A stretch of 64,000 nt of DNA, taken from positions 1 to 64,000 of the forward strand of contig NZ_JAIUMR010000008.1 in the NCBI RefSeq assembly GCF_022565475.1, written 5' to 3'. The translations under genes and the position numbers were made by a program. Below the pieces are notes generated by a model. It made no database searches and had not been told where the DNA came from. It worked only from the letters and a program-made list of their open reading frames with translations. Within the stretch, counting starts at the first letter, position 1; the number at the start of each line of letters is the position of its first letter. Positions 38,798 through 46,230 of this stretch are shown here, piece after piece. The DNA is from Aliidiomarina sp. (GTDB taxonomy: Bacteria > Pseudomonadota > Gammaproteobacteria > Enterobacterales > Alteromonadaceae).

Positions 38798-38863
38798 GTA
38801 CACTTCTAGTGTCGACAACCTGAAGAAATTCGTGAGGCTGGCCATTTAGCCGTGACAATATAC

Positions 38864-39301
38864 TTAACGCGACTCTTCTGTAATCGTCAGTGATTTTCCG
38901 CACCGTGCCTCCAAGTCTTGGATAAAGGCTTCTTTATCCTTTGGTGAGATCATAATAGTGCCCCAGCGCCCATAATTAATCTGCAGTCGATCCAGCGACA
39001 ACGCTGGACTCGACAATGGATTTGACGTCGGCGTGACACTCTGAATCTGATTAACGGGCACTTGCCATTTGAACGGCCCGCATCGCACAATGAGATTGGT
39101 GTCGTTTAAAGTGTAGTTGGTGCTTTTCATCAACCACAAGGGAAAGCCAGCGCCAACAATGAGCGCAGGTATGGCTAGCATAATTGCACGAATTTGTCCG
39201 GTCATCAGCACCGAAACAAAGACAATGAAAAAGACACTGACAATAGCGACCAAGACCAGTACAAACCATGTGTCAATCTTCGATGTATAGACCCGCTCCA
39301 T
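38864..39301 (-). CDS. Membrane protein with bacterial PH-like domain
   Basis: This 145-residue protein has two membrane segments (about 11-35 and 38-58). A soluble domain of about 80 residues follows (YTLNDTNLIVRCGPFKWQVPVNQIQSVTPTSNPLSSPALSLDRLQI..). The YTL-N-L-IR-GPF-VP-I-SV pattern is that of bacterial PH (bPH) domains seen in membrane-associated small proteins. The function is unknown. A GGGGAG ribosome site supports the start. Confidence 0.7.
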   Translation of the reverse strand: MERVYTSKIDTWFVLVLVAIVSVFFIVFVSVLMTGQIRAIMLAIPALIVGAGFPLWLMKSTNYTLNDTNLIVRCGPFKWQVPVNQIQSVTPTSNPLSSPALSLDRLQINYGRWGTIMISPKDKEAFIQDLEARCGKSLTITEESR

Positions 39302-39617
39302 GCTTATCTCCCCAAGGTAACCACGTAATCGTCAACGGCCGTAACAACAGCTGCGCCGAACAAAGTACGCCAAGAATCGGTTGCATGCCCGCTTATTCTT
39401 GACTCAATAATGTAGATCATAACTAGTTTCTAACCAATAGACAGTGACATATTGCGCTAATTTAACAATATTGAGGGATAGGATCCGAAATTGGACTTGG
39501 CTCATAAGTCGTTTATTCTCAATTCAATGACTAATCACCATTGAGCGGATAAGAGCTTCACATTCTGGTGGTGATTCACGCGGCAGACATTGGCCCCGAA
39601 AAAGGACCCAAACACGT
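39302..39617. other. Intergenic stretch without recognised feature
   Basis: I see no gene here. The frame of the following pseudogene is open from 39531, but recognisable protein begins only near 39618. The missing 5' part of that gene was presumably lost here. Confidence 0.4.
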
Positions 39618-41657
39618 GAAAAGTCTCTCTCGATTCGCATCCACCTGTTTGACGAACACGGTCGTCATGTAAATCACATCAACCGTGAGGCAGGTTTGCT
39701 TGCTAATGCCGTCAATCATCTCACATTAGATCGGCAAGGTGGACTCTGGGCTATGCTACAACACGGTGAACAGTTGCTGATCGCTTATCATCAGGGCGTA
39801 TTCGCCTTGGAGAAAGACAGTGAGAACGCCAAGGGCGTTCTGCAGGTCGGCGCTCCGGTTTTTGTCTTGAAAGCCTCAGATTCCATTCCGAATCGCGTCT
39901 ATCTGGGCACACAGAATGGACTGACCGCGATGGAGTATGACGGCGAAAATTGGCAACCGTTGGAGTTCACCGATGCTCTGCCCTTTCCCATCCGTAGCAT
40001 GGTCAATGCCCCAGACGGATACACTTGGCTGGGAACCGACTTCTCAGGGGTAATCCGTTTGCAGCTAGACGACTCATTGTTTCCAAGTACCCCTGACTGG
40101 ACAAGATTTGCTGAGCCGGAAGGATTCACCTCAACCTTTCAACTCGAACCTACGCTCATCGATGGCAAGCTCTACATCGCACGCAGCGACAGCTTGTATG
40201 AGCTCGCTGAATCGGGCGATCGCGTCAAGATAACTCGTGATTTTGGTTCGTTTTTTCCACAGGTCGAGACGTCAATCTGGAATGCCCACAAGGACAACTC
40301 TGGTCGACTCTGGATTCACCGATTCGAAAATAATCCACGTCGCAGTGAGCTGGGATTTGCCGTGGAAATTGATGGTGATTACCAATGGCAGTCTCCGAGC
40401 TATTTGCGCGCACTCGACAACCACCATCTACCAACCTTTTACGCGGATGACTCTGGTATCTTGTGGTACGGTGGTGCACCTGGCCTCTTTCGCATCAATC
40501 CAGAGGCGACACCTCCGGAAGAGTACCAGTACAGCCTGCGGCTGCGTGACATTCGTGATAGCGAAGATCAATCGTTACTGGCGCTATTAGCCGAAGAAGG
40601 CGCATTAACTGTGCCTTACGCCGATAATCGCCTGCGCTTTGAATTCGCGGCGCCCAGTCATGTTCAGCGCGAGGCTATTCGCTATCAAGTGCGCCTTGAT
40701 GGACTGGACAGCAACTGGTCACCCTGGTTTGAAGAGCCTTCGATGACCTACACAGGCTTACGCGAAGGCAGTTATCAATTTCAGGTTCGAGCACGCGATG
40801 CTCAAGGGAATATCAGTGCGACCACAGCCATCGATTTTCGGATTTTAGCACCTTGGTATCGCAGCGTTAGGGCTTACCTTGTCTTCGCTCTGGTCGCGCT
40901 GTTCGCCGGACGAGCGTTGCTGCGTTGGCGATTCAGTCGACTCGAAACACAGAAACGCGAACTCGAACATCAGGTTCACGAGCGTACCCGACAACTTGAG
41001 GAGGCCATGGTCACCGTTCAACTAACCGGCCTGCACAATCGACGGTATCTGGAGCGCTTTCTGGAGCAGGATTTAGCCGGTGTGCACCGCCTGTTTGATG
41101 ATTAGCAACAATCTGGCGGCGCCGCCCCTGCTCCGCACGGCCATATTTTTTACCTGATTGATATCGATTATTTTAAAACAGTCAATGACACGCGCGGGCA
41201 TTCAGCCGGTGACCGCGTACTCGAACAAATGGGTAACTTGCTCAAATCCATCTTCCGCCCAGCTGATCATCTCGTGCGTTGGGGCGGCGAGGAATTTCTA
41301 GTTATTGCCCGCCATTTGCCTGGAGATCAGGCGGTGCAAATGGCCGAGCGGGTCCGGCAAACAGTAGCCGAGCATGTCTTCGAGGTCGAACAAGATGCCT
41401 GTGTACGCTTGAGCTGTTCAATAGGCTACGCGCCCTATCCGCCTCTGGCCGATGCGCCACAAGCGGTAAACTGGTTGAGACTGGTGGATTTAGCAGATAC
41501 CTGCCTGTACACAGCCAAAAGCAATGGTCGCAATCAGCATGTCGGCATAGTCCCCGGTGCGTCAGCAATGACGATTGAGGAGCTTGAAACCATGCTAAGC
41601 GATCCGCCGCGTTTGACGCCGGTTCCGGGGATCGAGGTTGTTAGATCTACAGGATAG
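39618..41657 (+). pseudogene. Remnant of sensor diguanylate cyclase (propeller, Y_Y_Y, GGDEF)
   Basis: The sequence encodes the C-terminal two thirds of a two-component-propeller sensor: Reg_prop repeats (DRQGGLWAML, GYTWLGTDFSG, DSGILWYGG), a Y_Y_Y domain (YQVRLDGLDSNWSPW..Y..LREGSYQFQVRARDAQGN), one membrane helix (near 40860-40920), a coiled coil and a GGDEF domain with intact RWGGEEFLV. A single in-frame TAG at 41103-41105 splits the GGDEF domain, and the same frame stays open on both sides. No proper start, signal peptide or full propeller exists upstream; the only start available is a TTG at 39696. It should be treated as a decayed cyclic-di-GMP synthase gene. Confidence 0.85.
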
Positions 41658-41676
41658 AAGTTAGGTTATTTTGTGG

Positions 41677-41763
41677 ATCTGACGCAAAGCACACGGGCGG
41701 AAAAACGCGTTAGCGTTTGACGTCCCAGCAGCCGCAGGCTGCGAGTGATGCGTATTGTTAGCT
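41677..41763 (-). other. attC-like cassette site (degenerate R' box)
   Basis: On the minus strand an AGCTAAC box directly follows and overlaps the stop codon of the small membrane protein gene. An inner GCAGCC/GGCTGC hairpin and the arms ACGCA/TGCGT fit the attC plan. The far end reads GCGTCAGAT, one base from the expected GCGTTAGAT, so this site may be inactive. Confidence 0.5.
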
Positions 41764-42033
41764 TTGATTGCGTTTAAATGCATAATATTGTTTGAAAAAA
41801 TATAGATATACACCAATAACCACAGCTAATAGCAAGAAATAAATATTGCTAAAGATAATACTATTTACAGCAAAAATGGATGAAATAATAACTGCCCAGA
41901 AAAGTTTGCGTGGCTTTGAGTATTCTACCTTTACAAAATATCCTTTCTTGAGCGCCAACATTTGTATGACAAGCAGTGCAACTATTACAACGAACACAAG
42001 AAATTGCGCATTTAGAAACGAAAAACTATCCAT
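41758..42033 (-). CDS. Cassette-borne small membrane protein
   Basis: This 91-residue protein has three hydrophobic segments (about 8-27, 44-61, 64-82) and a basic tail. I do not recognise it. It is AT-rich compared with core genes. The gene starts 20 nt after one attC-type box (42054-42060) and its stop overlaps the next attC-like site, which is classic gene-cassette geometry. No promoter of its own is evident. Confidence 0.65.
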   Translation of the reverse strand: MDSFSFLNAQFLVFVVIVALLVIQMLALKKGYFVKVEYSKPRKLFWAVIISSIFAVNSIIFSNIYFLLLAVVIGVYLYFFKQYYAFKRNQS

Positions 42034-42053
42034 TTACTCTGGTCTCCCTAAAA

Positions 42054-42126
42054 AGCTAACGCCCAAAGCAGCGGCGCGCGTCAGCGCGTCCAGCCCGAAG
42101 GGCGAGGCTGCCTTTGCTTGTTATAC
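42054..42126 (-). other. attC recombination site
   Basis: This 73-nt imperfect palindrome on the minus strand begins GTATAAC two bases after the stop of the 54-residue protein gene and ends GCGTTAGCT. The arms CAAAG-CAGC and GCTG-C-CTTTG pair with an extra unpaired base, and a GC-rich inner stem follows. Length, end boxes and bulges match integron attC sites. Confidence 0.75.
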
Positions 42127-42128
42127 AC

Positions 42129-42293
42129 TTATTCATCACCCGGAGGATTATTAGTTGGGTTATCACCGCCACTAGTAGTTGGAACATAGCCCCCTTGAGG
42201 TTTAGGGTCACCAGCTGGCTTCGCTGGTTGATAGCCCTTCTCGGTTTTTTGGGGAGTGTAGCCTTCATTGATTGGTTTATTTTCGTTAGACAT
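42129..42293 (-). CDS. 54-residue Gly-Tyr-x-Pro repeat protein
   Basis: This short disordered protein (begins MSNENKPINEGYTPQK) holds three GY-x-P units (EGYTP, KGYQP, GGYVP) and a Pro/Asn/Gly-rich tail. It has no signal peptide. A near-perfect AGGAGG site lies 6 nt before its ATG, and it begins 12 nt after the stop of the DUF6338 gene. Its own stop is 2 nt from the attC site, so the two genes form one cassette. I recall similar short proteins beside DUF6338 genes, but their function is not known to me. Confidence 0.7.
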   Translation of the reverse strand: MSNENKPINEGYTPQKTEKGYQPAKPAGDPKPQGGYVPTTSGGDNPTNNPPGDE

Positions 42294-42305
42294 AAAGCCT
42301 CCTGT

Positions 42306-42890
42306 TTAGCTTCTTAGCTCGATATGGGATATTTCACTCGACAGAATTATTACACCTGCCGTATTATTTTTGGCTCTTTCGAAGCCACCTTTGTCATTAA
42401 GCAACCAAGTTTCTTCCAGATAAATTTGTTCTGGTGCTGGAGCGCTTGAAGCAAAAGACTTAGCAGCGTATCGGCCAGCTATGATTGTGCCATTTTTTAA
42501 AGTTACTTTAACCCAATATGGCTTCCGCTGTGCAAATATGTAATCCCACGGTTTGGCCGTTGGATGTGGTGCATTTCGCTGAAAGAAGTTTCTTGTTCTT
42601 AGATATTTCCAGATCAGCACCCAAATAATTGGTGCAATAAAAAGCACAAAGACATAGAAAAGATAATATAAAAACTTGCACGAATCCTGGAGATTTCCGG
42701 ATTCAATTGAAATTATCGGAAAAATTAGCAGGGCATAGTTAATGGAACTGTAGGCAATGGCATCTATGAGCTGATCGGATGTAGCTCTTTCCGTGCCCGG
42801 AAAAGCCAGCTGATAGGCTTTGATACTAATGAATCCTGGTATCACAAATGCAAGAAACAACGCCAGCTTATCTATTTCCCATATATCCAT
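42306..42890 (-). CDS. DUF6338-like membrane protein
   Basis: This 194-residue protein has three membrane segments (about 8-27, 45-63, 73-95) and a cytoplasmic C-terminal domain (about 105-194) with a small beta-barrel look (WVKVTLKNGTIIAGRY...EQIYLEETWLL). The pattern fits DUF6338, a family without known function. The open frame reaches 42995, but GGAG 6 nt before the ATG at 42890 makes that the likely start. The gene starts 24 nt after a cassette end box. With the 54-residue protein it makes a two-gene cassette, a layout often seen in defence or stress modules. That role is inference. Confidence 0.7.
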   Translation of the reverse strand: MDIWEIDKLALFLAFVIPGFISIKAYQLAFPGTERATSDQLIDAIAYSSINYALLIFPIISIESGNLQDSCKFLYYLFYVFVLFIAPIIWVLIWKYLRTRNFFQRNAPHPTAKPWDYIFAQRKPYWVKVTLKNGTIIAGRYAAKSFASSAPAPEQIYLEETWLLNDKGGFERAKNNTAGVIILSSEISHIELRS

Positions 42891-42913
42891 TAAGAGCTCC
42901 ATTGTTGGATAGT

Positions 42914-43047
42914 GTATAACATTTATATATGAGGCATGCACGGTGTATCGAAGCGGCAAAATCGTGGGAGGTCTTGTTGATATTGGTGTATTCAAGGGTG
43001 CTCTCTGCGCTCTTACGCATACAAACCGTGCATGCGTAATTATTTTT
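42914..43047 (-). other. attC-like element A (minus orientation)
   Basis: An 11-bp perfect inverted repeat (GCATGCACGGT at 42934-42944 and its complement at 43025-43035) lies inside a ~134-nt imperfect palindrome. Read on the minus strand it ends AAATGTTATAC, an attC-type R' box, just upstream of the DUF6338 gene. The first box is not canonical. Its last ~45 nt closely match element B on the other strand. Confidence 0.5.
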
Positions 43048-43275
43048 ATCCGCGCGACGTTACTGCCACTTACTTTTCATTTAACTATTTGACTCTAGTC
43101 GTATTAATCGCGCAAGGCAAGTCGATAATATGCGCGATGTCGCACCAAACCGAGCATAAATGGAATAGCGGTATACATTACAATTATGTGTTGGAATCAA
43201 AAACAATGGAAGTTAGCTTATGCCGCAAAGCCCGTTTATGGTCTACATTGTTGAGTAAATAATAAGCAAGCATGC
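43048..43275. other. Spacer between the two divergent attC-like elements
   Basis: This AT-rich ~230-bp stretch has no recognised gene, and the only open frame is short and unlike a protein. It lies at the symmetry centre of two outward-facing cassette groups. Confidence 0.4.
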
Positions 43276-43410
43276 GATTAAAAATGTGCATGCGCATTTT
43301 GCACCGTGAGAACAAAGGGAGGCGTTCGTGAGAACCTCAGTATTTACCAGTCTTTCAAGTTTTTTCTTGCCGTCAATACACCGCGCATGCCTAGTATATA
43401 AATGTTAAAT
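43276..43410 (+). other. attC-like element B (plus orientation)
   Basis: Arms GCATGCGC (43288-43295) and GCGCATGC (43383-43390) enclose a ~90-nt core. The element ends AAATGTTAAAT, which fits the R' consensus GTTRRRY, just upstream of the toxin-antitoxin cassette. About 45 nt at its right end align with element A in inverted orientation (shared ATACACCG-GCATGCCT and TATATAAATGTTA). Confidence 0.5.
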
Positions 43411-43475
43411 TTTTTGCCTACCCTTGTAGACTATGCTGTAATACGTTGTAGTCATCCAATTCGAGGGTCTTAGTC

Positions 43476-43748
43476 ATGAGCGTCACCACAGTTCGCCTTC
43501 AAGCAGAAGTTGAAAAGCATCTGGAAGCAATCGCCAGCAGGCTGCACCGTAGCAAAGGCTGGGTGATCAACCAGGCATTGTCGGAATACATAGAAAAGCA
43601 GCAACTTGAGCAAGAGCGATGGAAACAAACGTTAGAGGCAATGGAGTCTGCTGCCCAAGGCAAGGTTGTTGATGCCAGCGAGGTTCACAGTTGGCTTAAT
43701 AGCTGGGGAACCGATAACGAGCAGGATGCGCCGAGGTCAGGTAAGTGA
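43476..43748 (+). CDS. CopG/RHH-family antitoxin
   Basis: This 90-residue protein has an N-terminal ribbon-helix-helix (TTVRLQAEVEKHLEAIASRLHRSKGWVINQALSEYIE, residues 4-42) and an acidic C-terminal tail that would cover the toxin. It should bind its own promoter as a dimer and neutralise the ParE-like toxin. A GAGGG ribosome site precedes the ATG, and the stop overlaps the toxin GTG by 4 bp (GTGA). Chromosomal cassettes often carry such modules, which stabilise the array. Confidence 0.88.
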   Translation: MSVTTVRLQAEVEKHLEAIASRLHRSKGWVINQALSEYIEKQQLEQERWKQTLEAMESAAQGKVVDASEVHSWLNSWGTDNEQDAPRSGK

Positions 43749-44026
43749 AGTTGGTTTACACGGACGAAGCCATTGATGATTTGAAACGTCTCAGGGAGTT
43801 CATTGCGGTGCACAACCCGTCGGTGGCAGCCAGGATTGCCTCCGAACTGGTTGGCAAAATCGAATTACTTCCAGATTTCCCCAAAATGGGCACGCCAGTT
43901 GAAATGGCACCGGTGCCTGACTCTGTTCGAGATATGGTTTTCGGAAAATACGTCGTTCGATATTCAGTTCATGCCAGTGCCATCATTATTCTCCGGGTGT
44001 GGCATGGCCTTGAGGGTGAGAGATAG
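43745..44026 (+). CDS. ParE/RelE-superfamily toxin
   Basis: This 93-residue protein has the ParE-like pattern: TDEAIDDLKRLREFIAVHNPSVAARIA at the start, then LLPDFPKMGTPV, VRDMVFGKYVVRYSV, and IIILRVWHGLEGER at the end. ParE-type toxins poison gyrase while RelE-type toxins cut mRNA. The PxxG...V.Y pattern and the RHH partner favour ParE. The start is GTG, coupled to the antitoxin. Its stop lies 2 nt before an attC site, so the pair is a complete cassette. Confidence 0.88.
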   Translation: MKLVYTDEAIDDLKRLREFIAVHNPSVAARIASELVGKIELLPDFPKMGTPVEMAPVPDSVRDMVFGKYVVRYSVHASAIIILRVWHGLEGER

Positions 44027-44028
44027 CA

Positions 44029-44106
44029 ATTTAACCAAACGCGGCACCCGGACGCCCTTGTCTCCGCTTCGCTACGTCAAGGTCGCTGGTGCGCTCTGCG
44101 TTAGGT
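44029..44106 (+). other. attC recombination site
   Basis: This 78-nt site starts ATTTAAC (fits RYYYAAC) and ends GTTAGGT (fits GTTRRRY). AACGC and GCACC on the left pair with GGTGC and GCGTT on the right, with unpaired bases between, and the middle forms the variable terminal region. It directly follows the toxin stop. It is the clearest attC in the window. Confidence 0.8.
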
Positions 44107-44815
44107 AACTATGGAAGAATTTAAAGCCACATTGGTATTTTCCGACAGAGCTAACGATGGTGCTTTGAAGTCGAGTCTGGCGGCTGGTTCTCGCAAGAAT
44201 GCTCGAGAACTGATTTTATGATTGGCGGCCTCATATACTTTAAAGAGTTTCTTGTGATTGGCTTAGATACTTGTGTCAGTGTGATAAGTCAAAAGGCGCC
44301 TGTGATACTAAAAAGCACCTAACAAGTTGCTTATCTTCGTTCCGAACACAAAAATCGTGTCCTCCACAGAACTGCATGCGTTGCAACGTCGCCTTCACTA
44401 CCAAACCATGCATGCTAGCCGAGGCGAACCCTAGAATGTCCTTTTCTGACATTATGCGAGACCAAATGAAGCTGGCTAATGTTGGTATAATGAAGGTGGT
44501 CGATGGCTAGGGTAAAACTGATAAGTGCTCAAGAGTTGAGTGTAATGCGAGGATCCGGTCGGCGTCTGGTAACTGTCTTTGATTACCATGAAGCAAGACG
44601 GATATATCGCTGATTGCAGCAAGATGTGCATGATCGGTGATGTGACACCGGTCGCTAGGCGTTTGGTTGATAAGACCTATGAGGCCATGTGGGCAGGAAT
44701 TGGCCGCGAAATGCACGAGGAATCACAAGTTTTGCATTATGGTCAGGCCGGTAAAGGCTTAGCTCTGCAGGAAGGAATGGTGCTGTTTCAAAATTCTATG
44801 CTCTGGAGATTAGTG
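44107..44815. other. Cassette-region patchwork upstream of the beta-lactamase gene
   Basis: This 700-bp stretch has only short open frames, such as a 36-residue one at 44111-44221, and none resembles a known protein. An ACCTAAC box at 44317-44323 followed by AAGTTGC looks like the left end of another attC, and GCATGC motifs recur at 44384 and 44408. I read it as broken cassettes. Confidence 0.4.
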
Positions 44816-45682
44816 GTGAAGTTTAAAGTCGTTGTTGCGTGTGCTGTTTTGTTCTTTCCCTCACATTTGATTGCTGATGAAGGCGTTCTATTTAGTGAGC
44901 TAAGACGTATTGAAAGCGATCTTGATGCACGCGTTGGCTTCGCCGCTTACGACACTGAAACAGGCATGAGGTGGGAATATAACTCCGATCAACGTTTTCC
45001 ATTAACGAGCACATTTAAAACCTTAGCATGTGCGGCACTGTTAGAACGTGTAGACGCCGGAAGCGAACAACTCACAAGGAGCATCAGTGTTGCATCGTCG
45101 GATCTTGTAACCTACTCCCCAGTTTTAGAGGCGTATGCCGACAACCGTGACATAACTCTTGCAGAGCTTTGCGAAGCTACGATGACAACAAGCGATAACA
45201 CAGCGGCCAATCTTATTTTGCAGAATTTAGGAGGGCCAGAAAGTATCACCGCATTTGCAAGAAAGTTAGGCGATGATGTTACGCGCTTGGACCGCTGGGA
45301 AACAGAGCTTAATGAAGCCGCACCAGGCGATGAGCGAGATACAACGACACCAAACGCAATGATTGGTAACCTCGAGCAATTGCTACTTGGCAATGTTTTA
45401 ACAGAAGCGTCTATAGACTTACTAAAGATGTGGTTGGTTAATAACCAAGTTGCAGATGGATTGTTTCGGTCCGTAAAACCCAGTGACTGGATTATTGGCG
45501 ACAGAACTGGTGCAGGCGGATTTGGCTCTAGAGCTATTACTGCAATTATTTGGCCTCCCGAACGAAAACCCACATTCGTAGTATTTTACATAACAGAAAC
45601 AACAGCCTCATTCGAAGAACGCAATACTGCAATAGCGCAGCTTGGGCGTGTTCTTATAGAACTAATAGAATCGAACGAGTGA
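44816..45682 (+). CDS. Class A beta-lactamase, CARB/PSE-like
   Basis: This 288-residue exported serine beta-lactamase is the same length as PSE-1/CARB-2. A signal peptide (about 1-19) is followed by S65-TFK (FPLTSTFKTLACA), S126-D-N128 (MTTSDNTAAN), E162 in ETELN and R230-T-G in DRTGAGGFGSR. Arg rather than Lys in the KTG triad is the mark of the CARB (carbenicillin-hydrolysing) group. The start chosen is the GTG at 44816 with GGAG 7 nt upstream, which aligns with the CARB N-terminus; the longer frame from 44579 is not supported. It sits in a cassette context, as CARB genes do in vibrio integrons. Confidence 0.88.
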   Translation: MKFKVVVACAVLFFPSHLIADEGVLFSELRRIESDLDARVGFAAYDTETGMRWEYNSDQRFPLTSTFKTLACAALLERVDAGSEQLTRSISVASSDLVTYSPVLEAYADNRDITLAELCEATMTTSDNTAANLILQNLGGPESITAFARKLGDDVTRLDRWETELNEAAPGDERDTTTPNAMIGNLEQLLLGNVLTEASIDLLKMWLVNNQVADGLFRSVKPSDWIIGDRTGAGGFGSRAITAIIWPPERKPTFVVFYITETTASFEERNTAIAQLGRVLIELIESNE

Positions 45683-45737
45683 GTGTTCCGCGCCCCTCGG
45701 GCGCTCTCAAGTTGCGCGCATGCGTCGGGCGTTATAC
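45670..45737 (+). other. attC-like site after the beta-lactamase gene
   Basis: An ATCGAAC box overlaps the gene's end, and GGGCGTTATAC closes the element 68 nt later. AACG/CGTT and GCGC/GCGC can pair, but with several mismatches. The stop codon lies inside the site, as is common in cassettes. Confidence 0.5.
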
Positions 45738-45829
45738 AAAGAACGTTCCTCTTGACGCACGTGCCCAACAGCGTACGATGATGGTGTTTCTCGCGCAAAA
45801 CTAAGAATAAAAAAATAAAAGGAACTTAT

Positions 45830-46165
45830 ATGAAAATCTATCCTTACTCTGGCATCAAAACCGTTAATCTTGGACCTTTGTTAATTGCAGCCCGCTTAAT
45901 CGGATTTATCAGCTTCATCCTCTTTGCAATCGCGATCACTTTACTGATTGTGCCACCGTTTCTTGAATCTGGTGTGATTACACAAGACCTTGGCTCCGGT
46001 ACCTCGCTTACGTTCACCAAACCCAATTATACTGGCTTGGCAATCGTTGGTTCTCTCTGGAGTGTGGTGAGTGCGCTAGCAACACTTGCTTTCAGTGGCC
46101 TATGCGCTGCGGTAGTTTCGTTAGAGTATACCTACACTCAATCAAAGCAAGCAGACACTGAGTAA
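45830..46165 (+). CDS. Small hypothetical membrane protein
   Basis: This 111-residue protein has two hydrophobic segments (about 17-45 and 69-98) and a polar tail. I do not recognise it. It begins 92 bp after the last attC-like box, but no attC follows it, so it is probably outside the array or a cassette that lost its site. An AAGGAAC ribosome site supports the start. Confidence 0.55.
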   Translation: MKIYPYSGIKTVNLGPLLIAARLIGFISFILFAIAITLLIVPPFLESGVITQDLGSGTSLTFTKPNYTGLAIVGSLWSVVSALATLAFSGLCAAVVSLEYTYTQSKQADTE

Positions 46166-46230
46166 GTATCCAATAAAGCGCGCCGATAACTCTACTTAGG
46201 TTCGGCGGCTTTCACTTCATGGAGCTTTAT

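Noticed and set aside
41103..41105. Programmed readthrough or recoding of TAG in the cyclase gene
   Set aside because: The gene also lacks its 5' end and has no good start, so ordinary pseudogene decay explains the stop.
41640..41672. GTTAGAT and GTTAGGT boxes just after the cyclase remnant as another attC
   Set aside because: No pairing left arm exists within the upstream sequence, so these are probably chance matches.
43032..43262. 76-residue open frame between the attC-like elements
   Set aside because: It has no ribosome site and an unlikely composition, and it overlaps palindromic element A.
44111..44221. 36-residue frame right after the clearest attC
   Set aside because: It sits where a cassette gene would, but it has no good ribosome site, is very short and resembles nothing known. 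Mentioned only as part of the patchwork.
44579..44815. N-terminal extension of the beta-lactamase
   Set aside because: The extension precedes the signal peptide, has no family match and lacks a ribosome site, whereas the GTG at 44816 has one and gives exactly the CARB length.
46166..46218. attC after the 111-residue membrane protein
   Set aside because: A short GCCGA/TCGGC hairpin is present, but the AAC and GTT end boxes are absent.
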